Positions 16,904-24,309 of a stretch of DNA of 64,000 nucleotides are shown here, one piece after another. The notes under the pieces were generated by a model, which saw only the letters and a list, made by a program, of their open reading frames with translations, had not been told where the DNA came from and made no database searches. The position numbers and the translations under genes were made by a program. The DNA lies in NCBI GenBank assembly GCA_002429245.1, contig DIZA01000005.1, forward strand, positions 14,482-78,481, written 5' to 3'. The DNA comes from Candidatus Saccharibacteria bacterium UBA6040. Its GTDB lineage: Bacteria > Patescibacteriota > Saccharimonadia > Saccharimonadales > Saccharimonadaceae. Each line of letters starts with the position of its first letter. Position 1 is the first letter of the stretch.

Positions 16904-17359
16904 ATGAACATGGCAACAAAACAAATGGCTGCTACAGCCACATTACATTGTCTTATTGGGTGTGCTATAGGTGAATTGATCGGTGTTACTATCGGTACGC
17001 ATACAGGGATAGGTCGAGAGGCGACGGTATTACTTGCTGCCGTTCTATCATTTGTATCAGGCTATGCTTTCTCGGTTATTCCAATCGTTCGTACTGGCAT
17101 GAAGTTCTGGCCGTCACTAAAGCTCATTTTTGCAGCCGATACAGTATCAATACTTACTATGACTGTCGCCGATAATGTCTGTATGTTACTTATACCCGGA
17201 GCATTCGACAAAGATCTTACCCATCCTGTTTACTGGCTTTCGCGACTTATAGCCATGAGCGTGGCATTTTTAGCTGCGTGGCCTGTCAATTATTACCTAC
17301 TTAAAAAAGGGAAAGGTCACGCTTTGCACGATCATCACGATCATTCGCATATGGGATAA
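16904..17359 (+). CDS. DUF4396-like membrane protein with histidine-rich tail
   Basis: The 151-aa protein has about four membrane segments and the block FWPSLKLIFAADTVSI, which resembles DUF4396. The C-terminus (residues 138-151) holds six histidines (HALHDHHDHSHMG), suggesting metal binding. TGTTATAGT ends 6 nt before the ATG, so the mRNA is probably leaderless even though another gene lies 43 bases upstream. Confidence 0.75.
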   Translation: MNMATKQMAATATLHCLIGCAIGELIGVTIGTHTGIGREATVLLAAVLSFVSGYAFSVIPIVRTGMKFWPSLKLIFAADTVSILTMTVADNVCMLLIPGAFDKDLTHPVYWLSRLIAMSVAFLAAWPVNYYLLKKGKGHALHDHHDHSHMG

Positions 17360-17361
17360 AA

Positions 17362-17410
17362 GTTCTAAGTTCTTCCACTAGGGGCTGCCACGAAATCATG
17401 AAAAGTCTAC
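17362..17410 (+). repeat. Array repeat copy 4
   Basis: It reads GTTCTAAGTTCTTC, CACTAGGGGCTGCCA, then CGAAATCATGAAAAG, and its right end forms the first arm of a terminator hairpin. Confidence 0.78.
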
Positions 17411-17433
17411 AAGTGTTATTTGTAGACTTTTTT
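17401..17433 (+). terminator. Terminator within the array
   Basis: A 12-bp stem (17401-17412 with 17420-17431) closes a 7-nt loop and ends in a T run. The promoter of the HAD gene follows directly. Confidence 0.85.
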
Positions 17434-17451
17434 AGTACAATGTAGTGAGTT

Positions 17452-18123
17452 ATGGTAAAAATAGACGCTATTGTATATGACGTTGACGGAACACTGATCA
17501 ACTCCGAGCCACTGCATGTCGAAGCATGGAAAAAGACACTTATAGAATACGGCCGTACTATTTCAGAGTTATCGTCAGAATTCTTAAATACAATGGCTGG
17601 GAAAAAGCCCATCGTCATTGCCCAAGGAATGGTAACTGAACTAAATATAAATACTTCTGCAGAACAATTCTTAAATGAAAAGGCAGCTTTATTCTTCTCT
17701 ATGGCCCAAAAATCCCTTGAAGCAATGCCGGGTGCAATAGAATCAGTCGATCGATTAAGCGAGGCTGGTTTCAGATTGGCAATCGGTACATCCCTAGACC
17801 GTGAATTTCTTGACGTAGTTCTGAACAAATTTAACATTGCTGAAAAGTTTGAAGTAATTGTAACCGGAAATGAAATCACAAAAGGAAAACCTGATCCCGA
17901 GACATATTTCAAGGTATTTGAAAAACTTAACCTTAAACCGGCTAGCTGTGTCGTACTGGAGGACGCTAGGACTGGTGTTGAGGCTGCAAAAGCGAGTGGT
18001 GCACTCTGCATTGGAGTTGAAAATGTTAATGCTGAGCCGCAAGACTTGAGTTTGGCAGACTTAATAATACATTCGTTAAGTGAAGTTGATAAAGAAGTCA
18101 TTTCGAGCTTTCAAAAACACTAG
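17452..18123 (+). CDS. HAD-superfamily hydrolase, beta-phosphoglucomutase-like
   Basis: The 223-aa protein has all four HAD motifs: YDVDGTL (nucleophile Asp and acid Asp, residues 9-15), GTS near residue 110, KGKPDPE for motif III and VVLEDA for motif IV. An alpha-helical cap lies between motifs I and II, as in the phosphoglucomutase and phosphoglycolate phosphatase group. It is a phosphatase or sugar phosphate mutase; the substrate cannot be read. A -10-like TACAAT lies 10 nt before the start. Confidence 0.9.
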   Translation: MVKIDAIVYDVDGTLINSEPLHVEAWKKTLIEYGRTISELSSEFLNTMAGKKPIVIAQGMVTELNINTSAEQFLNEKAALFFSMAQKSLEAMPGAIESVDRLSEAGFRLAIGTSLDREFLDVVLNKFNIAEKFEVIVTGNEITKGKPDPETYFKVFEKLNLKPASCVVLEDARTGVEAAKASGALCIGVENVNAEPQDLSLADLIIHSLSEVDKEVISSFQKH

Positions 18124-18180
18124 TTATACCACAGTAGGTTCGGTAATCGTCCCGGAGCCCCTTCCAAATTAGAAATGATG

Positions 18181-18212
18181 AAATTAGAACTGTTAATCGG
18201 TTCTGATTTTTT
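18181..18212 (+). terminator. Terminator after the HAD gene
   Basis: A 10-bp stem with one G-T pair (18181-18190 with 18200-18209) runs into a T tract. Just before it, 18135-18167 is a diverged sequence with tRNA 3'-end-like features (GGTTCGG and CTTCCA). Confidence 0.7.
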
Positions 18213-18349
18213 ATGCCAACGTGACACGTTTTAATTCTTATCTGTTTTTTTGGTTCTAACTTCTTAACAACTGTGCGTATAGCCAAATAGCCGCATCTTA
18301 GTCGTTTGTCTTATAGACGTACTGTAGTTATTATGCTATAATATAACAA

Positions 18350-18862
18350 ATGTTCCTACCCGGTGATATCGACACGGAAATGCCAGGCCTTTCATTGAGA
18401 AAGCTAGCTGCTGAAGATGCAGTGCCTTATTTTAGCGCTGTTGATAGAAACCGAGCTCACCTTAGTCAGTTTGAAGACCAAACTTCATCTAAATATCCAA
18501 CTCTTGAAAGTGTACAAAAATCGATCAAAGAGTATCCATATAAGCGCGTTACTGAGTTTGGTGACACAAAAACCAGCATGGGTATTTGGGCACAGAATAG
18601 CTTCGTCGGGTCTATCAACACGACTATAGGAGAGACTGGCGTAGAAGTTGGATACTGGCTCGATGAGGCCTATACAGGAATGGGTTATGCAACATGTGCA
18701 GTACGTGCTTTGACTGAGTTTGCAAACCGTCACTATGACGTAGTGTATGCCACCGTTCACGAAGGTAATGATGCAAGCCGTGCCGTTCTAGAACGTTCAG
18801 ACTACACTTTTACCAGAACATTCAATATTGATGGTCATAGTATAGATATGTACAATGCCTAG
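18350..18862 (+). CDS. GNAT N-acetyltransferase (RimJ/RimL type)
   Basis: The 170-aa protein begins with the LSLRKLAAEDA strand and has the acetyl-CoA region GYWLDEAYTGMGYAT followed by the helix CAVRALTEFA. The late segment VHEGNDASRAVLERSDY is typical of ribosomal-protein and antibiotic GNAT enzymes. The substrate is unknown. TATAAT ends 7 nt before the ATG. It is the first of three genes between repeat copies 4 and 5. Confidence 0.9.
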   Translation: MFLPGDIDTEMPGLSLRKLAAEDAVPYFSAVDRNRAHLSQFEDQTSSKYPTLESVQKSIKEYPYKRVTEFGDTKTSMGIWAQNSFVGSINTTIGETGVEVGYWLDEAYTGMGYATCAVRALTEFANRHYDVVYATVHEGNDASRAVLERSDYTFTRTFNIDGHSIDMYNA

Positions 18863-18897
18863 CTGATTAAGTGGAGGCTTTTTGTTATGATTAAGAC

Positions 18898-19662
18898 ATG
18901 CAAACAATGACCCTCCTCTTTCTTATACTTGCCGTTGTCTCGGGAAGTGCATTGTCGCTCACTGGCGGACTTATGATGTTGCGTGCTAAAAAGCATCGAA
19001 AAATTGCCATACTTTTGACACTACCGTTCGGGGCAGGTGCGTTACTGGCAGCGGCGTTCTTTGACCTTTTACCGGAATCATTCAAGCTTGGCAATCCCAG
19101 AGATTTACTGTTATGGACCCTTGCGGGCTTTACACTCTTTTTTGTGCTGGAACGATCTTCGAGTTGGTTCCATCATCATCACGAGCATGAACCTATCAAT
19201 GGAGTAGCGCAGAACGCGCAACAACGACGCCTGATTGTCGCAGGGGACATCATGCATAACGCAATTGATGGCTTCACAATTGGCGCGGCGTTCCTAGTGA
19301 GCATTCCGACCGGCATTATCACAACGCTTGCGGTCAGTGCACACGAAATTCCGAAAGAACTTGGCACCTTCGGGCTTCTATTATCACGTGGTTGGAAAGA
19401 CAAAACGGTAGTCATAGCTAATTTGGCAACAGCTCTTGCAACAATCGTGACGGCGACATTGATTTATTTTCTGGGTTCCAGCGCTCAACTACCCGTTGGG
19501 CCGCTACTTGCCATTACCGCTGGCTTTTTCATATACGTCGCAGCTAGTGATATTATCCCCGACATTCATGAACAATCACATCGCTTGGGGACAATACAAG
19601 AGATAATGCTGGTAGCTGGTATCGTATCTGTCGGTACACTCATAACGCTACTTGGAGTATAG
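18898..19662 (+). CDS. ZIP-family divalent metal transporter
   Basis: The 254-aa protein has about eight membrane segments. The conserved transport helices HNAIDGFTIGAAF and SAHEIPKELGTFG hold the metal-binding His, Asn and Glu residues of ZIP proteins. A cytosolic histidine-rich loop (HHHHEHE, about residues 92-98) lies between helices 3 and 4. It likely imports zinc or another divalent metal. TGTTATGAT ends 6 nt before the ATG. A small zinc-ribbon-like protein is encoded 7 bases downstream. Confidence 0.92.
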   Translation: MQTMTLLFLILAVVSGSALSLTGGLMMLRAKKHRKIAILLTLPFGAGALLAAAFFDLLPESFKLGNPRDLLLWTLAGFTLFFVLERSSSWFHHHHEHEPINGVAQNAQQRRLIVAGDIMHNAIDGFTIGAAFLVSIPTGIITTLAVSAHEIPKELGTFGLLLSRGWKDKTVVIANLATALATIVTATLIYFLGSSAQLPVGPLLAITAGFFIYVAASDIIPDIHEQSHRLGTIQEIMLVAGIVSVGTLITLLGV

Positions 19663-19669
19663 TTAATTC

Positions 19670-19984
19670 ATGTACAAGTTCAAGCGTGATAAGTATCAAA
19701 AAAATCGTGGCGGAACATCTAGAATCCTCGACGTTAGCTGTGATCACTGCAAAAATCACGTCACCTTCTACCAAAAGGATGGGCCTGGCATACTAAAGCG
19801 TATGTATGTCGATAGGTTCATCGATACGATGCCATCAAGTAGATCATTAACCTGCCAAACATGTAACCGTGAACTTGGTACTGAAATGATATATAAAAAA
19901 GAAGATCGTCTCGCGTATCGTTTATTTGCCGGAGCTGTCCATAAAAAGATCATTGCTGCGAATAAGTTGCCCGAAAAGTTCTAA
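19670..19984 (+). CDS. Small zinc-ribbon-like protein
   Basis: The 104-aa basic protein carries two cysteine pairs, CDHC (about residues 24-27) and CQTC (about residues 61-64), as expected of a four-cysteine zinc site. No family is recognised. It follows the ZIP transporter closely and probably shares its transcript, so a link to metal supply is possible. Its stop codon lies inside array repeat copy 5. Confidence 0.72.
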   Translation: MYKFKRDKYQKNRGGTSRILDVSCDHCKNHVTFYQKDGPGILKRMYVDRFIDTMPSSRSLTCQTCNRELGTEMIYKKEDRLAYRLFAGAVHKKIIAANKLPEKF

Positions 19985-20033
19985 GCTCGTCCACAAGGGG
20001 CTGCCAAGTAGAAGCACGATAGAGAAAGTCTCC
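19978..20033 (+). repeat. Array repeat copy 5
   Basis: It reads GTTCTAAGCTCGTC, CACAAGGGGCTGCCAAG, TAGAAGCACGATAG and AAAGTCTCC, one of the copies closest to the consensus. The preceding gene ends inside it. Confidence 0.8.
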
Positions 20034-20092
20034 GGAATGGGGGCTTTTTGTTTATGTTTGCATCATAAGAAGTGACGATAGATACTATAGAT

Positions 20093-20794
20093 ATGGCATA
20101 TGGACGATTTGACGTTGAAAGAAAACTAATAAAACTTACTCCAGACCAAGTAATTGAATATTCATCGGCAGCAGCTAAACATTATACGACCGACTACGCG
20201 TATCATAACTGGAATCACGCATTATCTGTTGCAAGCGGAACTGAAATTATAGCTGGTAAGCTTGAAGCCAAAGGGCTAGTAATCGCAAAAGGTGCCTTGG
20301 CCGTTGCTGCAGCCTGGCATGATGCCGGTTATCACGAGGATCATACTTCAAAAGGCTTTGCGACAAAAGAAGCATACTCAGCGGCGTCGCTAGAAGAATA
20401 CTTATCGGGAAAAACTGTCGGAGAGTGGGAAAGATCGATGATGTTACAGTCTATTACCGCAACGTGGGCACATTATCCCGACCCTCGTACTCCATATGAA
20501 CTTATTATGCATCGTGCAGACATAGCAAACATTGGCGGGCCTACGGATGAGTTTATTGATAACAGCTTAAACCTATGGAGGGAGACTCAATATATTTCTG
20601 GGAAAAAAATATCATGGCAAAAATACGTTGATAGCGCATCTAACTTTATCCAACTCACGTACACAGAACACGATACCGAGTCTCTTGAGAACTTCCTAGA
20701 TCCAGAAGACACCACGGTAGACGTCAATGATGTTCCATTCAAGGAACAGGCACTTAAGAATATTGAAGCTCTTCAAGAATGGGATGTTCAGTAA
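20093..20794 (+). CDS. HD-domain phosphohydrolase
   Basis: The protein has HNWNHALSVASG and then AWHDAGYHEDH, giving the H..HD pattern of metal-dependent HD phosphohydrolases, followed by MHRADIANIG with the last Asp. It resembles the predicted phosphohydrolase family COG4339; the substrate is unknown. The ATG at 20093 is chosen because a GATACT box ends 6 nt before it; a GTG at 20072 would add seven residues. The gene is a one-gene cassette between repeat copies 5 and 6. Confidence 0.85.
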   Translation: MAYGRFDVERKLIKLTPDQVIEYSSAAAKHYTTDYAYHNWNHALSVASGTEIIAGKLEAKGLVIAKGALAVAAAWHDAGYHEDHTSKGFATKEAYSAASLEEYLSGKTVGEWERSMMLQSITATWAHYPDPRTPYELIMHRADIANIGGPTDEFIDNSLNLWRETQYISGKKISWQKYVDSASNFIQLTYTEHDTESLENFLDPEDTTVDVNDVPFKEQALKNIEALQEWDVQ

Positions 20795-20797
20795 AAA

Positions 20798-20852
20798 GTT
20801 CTAAGCTCGTCTATAAGGGCTGCCAAGTATACGCATAATAAAAGAAGTCTCC
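20798..20852 (+). repeat. Array repeat copy 6 (last clear copy)
   Basis: It reads GTTCTAAGCTCGTC, TATAAGGGCTGCCAAG, TATACGCATAATAAAAG and AAGTCTCC. The last bases are the first arm of a strong terminator. Confidence 0.78.
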
Positions 20853-20870
20853 AAAACGGAGACTTTTTTT
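20845..20870 (+). terminator. Terminator closing the array
   Basis: AAGTCTCC pairs with GGAGACTT across a 5-nt loop and is followed by a run of T. Confidence 0.9.
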
Positions 20871-20946
20871 GTTGACATGAATACGGGAGTTTATATAAAT
20901 TCAGGGGGTGCCCGGGCCGAAAGCTTTCGCTTGTCGACCCAAGGAT

Positions 20947-21348
20947 TCACTCACCGCTAGAAGCCGACTTGGTCGTGTCGACTTGAATCCTTCTTTCAGA
21001 TCGGAGAGGCCACCACAGTACAAACATGATGATCGCAGCTACGATGCCGACGACACCGACTGCGTAGCCGATGAAGTTACCAGTGAGCTGTTCGTTCTCC
21101 AGTTTGTTGACCTGGTTGTAAAGGTCGTTGACAGAGTTCTGGTTCATGTAGTCGTCGTTCAGCAAACCCTGAACCGTTGGTTTGTTGACGTTTAAGTCAG
21201 CCGGTTTGGGGCAGGTTGCGCTAGAGAACTGATATCCCGATACGGGATACGCTGGACAGACTTGCGCCTGAGCGATCGCTGCAGGACCGATGGCAATGCC
21301 GAATGCCAGCACGAGTGCCCCTGGTAGTGCGAACAGAATGCGTCGCAT
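20947..21348 (-). CDS. GC-rich exported single-span membrane protein
   Basis: The 133-aa protein has a signal peptide (residues 1-28, ending AQAQ) and a short extracellular part with two cysteines. A membrane segment at about residues 91-113 and a short basic tail follow. A Shine-Dalgarno site (AAAGGAAA) is present. Codons end in G or C far more often than in the neighbours. The plan resembles the protein at 56654-57076. No function is recognised; it could be a surface or envelope-complex component. Confidence 0.78.
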   Translation of the reverse strand: MRRILFALPGALVLAFGIAIGPAAIAQAQVCPAYPVSGYQFSSATCPKPADLNVNKPTVQGLLNDDYMNQNSVNDLYNQVNKLENEQLTGNFIGYAVGVVGIVAAIIMFVLWWPLRSERRIQVDTTKSASSGE

Positions 21349-21585
21349 TATGGTTTCCTTTCGATTGAGAATGGATTGCGGGAATGTACGAAGTTGAGAA
21401 CGGCAAAGTGATTAACCTTATTCTTTAACTCCGCACATGTTCAATCAACTTGCATCTATATTTTATAACGATTACATACTTTTGTATAGATTCCCTCCGG
21501 GCCAGCACCCCCGTTGTTAACGATCGGAACAAGCTCGTTTCCAGAAGGACTTGAAGAAGTTCACAGATACGAATATTAGAGGTTA

Positions 21586-21601
21586 TGTGCGCAAACGCAC
21601 A
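21586..21601. promoter_or_regulatory. Crp-like operator before the Crp/Fnr regulator gene
   Basis: TGTGCGCAAACGCACA is a perfect inverted repeat with the 16-bp TGTG-N8-CACA layout of Crp-type sites. Its centre lies 41.5 bases before the predicted transcription start at 21635, the position of a class II activator site. Confidence 0.55.
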
Positions 21602-21634
21602 GGATAAGTGTCCCTATGCGTATATACTAACGAT

Positions 21635-22306
21635 ATGACATTCAGCGAATCGTCCGATATAGTCGAGCGACAAGATAAGAATATTATCTCTTATTTTAGC
21701 GAGAGCCAGACCATAGCGTTCTCGTATGGCGAAACCGTCATTAACGGTCTGGATGAGCCAACAGGAGTCTATCTCATCAAGAAAGGGTTTGTAAAATCAT
21801 ACTCAACTTCTCACGATGGGCATGCTAATCTTCTTCAAATTCACACCGTCGGTGACCTAATACCTTTGCCATGGTCTCTTGATGGCACTAATATCACGGG
21901 ATTATTCTATGAAGCAATGGATGATGTCGAGGTCATAAAGTCTTCCAAAGATAAATTACGAATCGCTATGGGCAATAATATGTGGCTTACCCAAGAAATC
22001 TTGAATCAAACCGTTAATGTCATCGCCGTCTATACACGGAGGATACAAATTCTTGAGTTTCGGTCAGCACGGGGCAAGGTCATCGCCGAACTTCTTTTAC
22101 TAGCCGATAGATTCGGTACACTTCAAGGTAATAAAATTGTTATTAAGGCGCCCATAACCCACCAGGATATCGCTGATTCTATTAACATGAATCGAGAAAC
22201 GGCCAGTAGAGCCCTGGGACGACTGTTCAATGAGGGGCTTGTTGATCAAGTAGATCATTTATTTGCGATAAGTAATATGGATAAATTGAAACTAGCGCTT
22301 AAATAA
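21635..22306 (+). CDS. Crp/Fnr-family transcriptional regulator
   Basis: An N-terminal cyclic-nucleotide-binding-like beta barrel (about residues 15-115, with GVYLIKKGFVKSY) is joined by a long helix to a winged helix. The recognition helix is in HQDIADSINMNRETASRALGRL, the usual Crp-type HTH. The ligand pocket lacks the classic cAMP arginine-serine block, so the signal is unknown. TATACT ends 6 nt before this ATG; an upstream ATG at 21608 precedes the promoter and is rejected. A Crp-like palindrome lies upstream, suggesting self-regulation. Confidence 0.9.
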   Translation: MTFSESSDIVERQDKNIISYFSESQTIAFSYGETVINGLDEPTGVYLIKKGFVKSYSTSHDGHANLLQIHTVGDLIPLPWSLDGTNITGLFYEAMDDVEVIKSSKDKLRIAMGNNMWLTQEILNQTVNVIAVYTRRIQILEFRSARGKVIAELLLLADRFGTLQGNKIVIKAPITHQDIADSINMNRETASRALGRLFNEGLVDQVDHLFAISNMDKLKLALK

Positions 22307-22324
22307 CACTACATATAGCGTCTA

Positions 22325-22340
22325 CGTGACTAAACGCACA
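22325..22340. promoter_or_regulatory. Second, weaker Crp-like operator
   Basis: CGTGACTAAACGCACA keeps seven of the eight outer bases of TGTG-N8-CACA. It lies about 45 bases before the predicted transcription start of the gene at 22462 (-10 box TATAGA at 22365-22370). Confidence 0.4.
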
Positions 22341-22461
22341 TACATTGATTCCTGAACCAACTACTATAGAAATACAGACTATTGGTACGGATATACGAGG
22401 AGGGGTATAGATCTTGACCGTTAGGTATTGTTCTCCATAAAGCTTAAAGGAAGGAACCATT

Positions 22462-22746
22462 ATGCTTCACTATTCTCCAGCAAAAAAGAACAAACACCAA
22501 AACGACCACGAAACAATTCCCGAGATATATCTCTACATGGATCACAAACTCGCTAAAAATGTATCTAGTCATCCGTCTCGTGAAATCAGAGCCGAGCTTG
22601 ATGACGACATCTTTCATATGAGACGCCATTTTAAACGCACCGTTAAAAGGCTAAGGCGCAGTATATACTATGCCAACTGGTTAAAGAACATACCCGAAAG
22701 CGCTGCACTTACTGAGCGCATAAGACTTCGTTCGCGGCACGCTTAG
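22462..22746 (+). CDS. Small basic hypothetical protein
   Basis: The 94-aa protein is rich in arginine, lysine and histidine, and helical in its second half (FHMRRHFKRTVKRLRRS). It has a strong Shine-Dalgarno site (AAGGAAGGA) and a leader of about 85 nt, unlike the leaderless genes around it. No family is recognised. It may be controlled by the regulator encoded just upstream, through the site at 22325-22340. Confidence 0.65.
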   Translation: MLHYSPAKKNKHQNDHETIPEIYLYMDHKLAKNVSSHPSREIRAELDDDIFHMRRHFKRTVKRLRRSIYYANWLKNIPESAALTERIRLRSRHA

Positions 22747-22754
22747 ATATAATG

Positions 22755-22779
22755 AAAGCCTCCGTTTTGGAGGCTTTTT
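22755..22779 (+). terminator. Terminator fused to the next promoter
   Basis: AAAGCCTCC pairs with GGAGGCTTT around GTTTT. The T run leads straight into TGTTATGAT, the extended -10 box of the gene at 22794. Confidence 0.85.
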
Positions 22780-22793
22780 GTTATGATGATTGA

Positions 22794-23072
22794 ATGAACC
22801 CAACAAAGCAACAGAAAATAGTACGTATCATTATATTGATACTCGTATTCATAACACCTCTGACATGCATGTTCTTCGCTAGCCTTAGATATGACCCATC
22901 GGGACTACGGGTATTTATTGGATTTATCACAGGAGTACTCGCCCTAATCGGCAGTGCGATACTCGGGCCAATTAATAGCCATATTATTAAATACCAAGAA
23001 AAACCGTATCTTTCACTACTTGGGTATATCGCCCCTGCGGTTGTGGCGATCCTCTATACAATCATCGCCTAA
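22794..23072 (+). CDS. Small integral membrane protein
   Basis: The 92-aa protein is hydrophobic, with three membrane segments (about residues 9-28, 37-58 and 70-91) and a basic N-terminus. No family is recognised. TATGAT ends 6 nt before the ATG. The gene lies between two terminator hairpins, so it is transcribed alone. Confidence 0.7.
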   Translation: MNPTKQQKIVRIIILILVFITPLTCMFFASLRYDPSGLRVFIGFITGVLALIGSAILGPINSHIIKYQEKPYLSLLGYIAPAVVAILYTIIA

Positions 23073-23073
23073 G

Positions 23074-23103
23074 AAAAGCTTCCACTAAAAAGGCGGCTTT
23101 TTT
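23074..23103 (+). terminator. Terminator before the flavin monooxygenase gene
   Basis: A 10-bp stem with one mismatch (23074-23083 with 23092-23101) runs into T residues and the next extended -10 box. The arm AAGCTTCCACTA resembles the array repeat. Confidence 0.65.
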
Positions 23104-23119
23104 GTTATGATTAATACAA

Positions 23120-24232
23120 ATGAAGAATAAGGGTAGGGTACTTATTGTCGGAGCTGGCATCACTGGCACAGCATTAGCTGCTCTTTTAGAACAAAAGGGT
23201 ATTATCCCCGATGTCGTTGAACGCATGCCCAACTGGTCAAAAACTGGCTTCGGTATTACTGTCATGCCCGTCGGACTAGAAGTCCTACGTAAACTCGAGC
23301 TTATTACAAAAGTACGAAGTCAGGGACATTCTGCCGAAAGTTTACGTGTCCTTACTCCAAACGGGAATCTTGTCAGGCAATTTCATATCAAGAAGGACGG
23401 CATAGACTCCATCACCATGGACAGAGCAGATCTTCATGCAGCCTTACGAGCAAAGCTTTCGCGTACCCATATTCAAAAAGGGAAGACGATTGAAATACTC
23501 GACCATAAAGAAAACACGGTTGAGGTAACCTTCACCGACGGAGAAAAGAAAGAATACGACATCATCATAGGTTCCGATGGAGTTCATTCCCTCACTAGGC
23601 GTATGATTTTACCCAAATCCCACGAAGAATACTCTGGTGCAGCCGTTTGGACGTTCTTTTTACCAAAGGGTATCGAACTGGAAACGTACGCCGATGTTCA
23701 ACAAGTGTGGAGTAATCGCGAATTTATGGGATTATTCCCTGGCAGTGACCACGTGGCCGTTACGTTTAGCGCGCCTCTCGACCAGAGCATTGATCTTGAT
23801 CACTATGACCTCGATAAGCACTTTGATGACGTCGGAGTTCTTTCCCACGAAATATTTAGCAAAATGAAAAGTGAAGAAATGTTTTCAGGGTTCTTAAATG
23901 AGATGAAATTAGGTACATGGTATCAAGATCGAGTGATATTAGCGGGCGATGCCGCCCATGCAATGATGCCAGCTACTGGTATGGGTGCGTCTATGGGGAT
24001 GAGGGATGCTTACGTACTGGCAGAGCTTATCGGGCAAATCGAACCCGAAGAGTGGCACAGGGTCGGCCCGGTTTACCAAAATGCCCGAAAACGTGTCGTC
24101 GATCGTGTCCAGAAAGATGCGCACGTGATGGGTCACTTAATGTTGTGGGGCTCTCCTCTCAAAGAAATACGAAATGAAGTGCTGAAGTGGATACCTCAAT
24201 TCGTCGTCACGCATAGTATTAAGAATCAGTGA
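23120..24232 (+). CDS. FAD-dependent monooxygenase (PHBH/TetX-like)
   Basis: The 370-aa protein has the Rossmann motif VLIVGAGITGTALA (residues 7-20), the GSDGVHSLTRR block and the late GDAAHAMMPATGMGAS motif that binds FAD. It belongs to the group of class A flavoprotein monooxygenases that hydroxylate aromatics, polyketides or antibiotics; TetX is a related member. The substrate is unknown. TATGAT lies 8 nt before the ATG. Confidence 0.9.
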   Translation: MKNKGRVLIVGAGITGTALAALLEQKGIIPDVVERMPNWSKTGFGITVMPVGLEVLRKLELITKVRSQGHSAESLRVLTPNGNLVRQFHIKKDGIDSITMDRADLHAALRAKLSRTHIQKGKTIEILDHKENTVEVTFTDGEKKEYDIIIGSDGVHSLTRRMILPKSHEEYSGAAVWTFFLPKGIELETYADVQQVWSNREFMGLFPGSDHVAVTFSAPLDQSIDLDHYDLDKHFDDVGVLSHEIFSKMKSEEMFSGFLNEMKLGTWYQDRVILAGDAAHAMMPATGMGASMGMRDAYVLAELIGQIEPEEWHRVGPVYQNARKRVVDRVQKDAHVMGHLMLWGSPLKEIRNEVLKWIPQFVVTHSIKNQ

Positions 24233-24309
24233 CATACTTCTTAAGGCCTTCACTATGCCTCACTCCGCCTATGTTTTAGCTATTGACCTATATATGGTAT
24301 AAACGACAG

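Larger units (their letters stand above)
14777..20852 (+). mobile_element. Putative tRNA-Trp-anchored gene-cassette array
   Basis: Ten or more small genes, all on the + strand, are divided by seven copies of a related repeat that begins at or next to a stop codon. Most repeats run into a terminator hairpin and then a promoter for the next gene. The first repeat has the tRNA-Trp 3' end as its left half. Gene types (Nudix, HAD, GNAT, HD, small unknowns) match those typical of mobile cassettes. No recombinase gene is present in the window, so movement would need an enzyme encoded elsewhere. Confidence 0.5.

Noticed and set aside
17301..18101. 266-aa open frame on the - strand
   Set aside because: It lies opposite the HAD gene, is serine-rich in a shadow-like way and has no promoter or Shine-Dalgarno site.
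18135..18167. tRNA gene
   Set aside because: The GGTTCGG and CTTCCA features resemble a tRNA 3' end, but no acceptor, D or anticodon arm can be folded upstream.
14777..20852. Classical integron cassette array with attC sites
   Set aside because: The repeats lack the paired inverted R and L core sites of attC, are much shorter, and no IntI-type integrase is present. A different recombination site is more likely.
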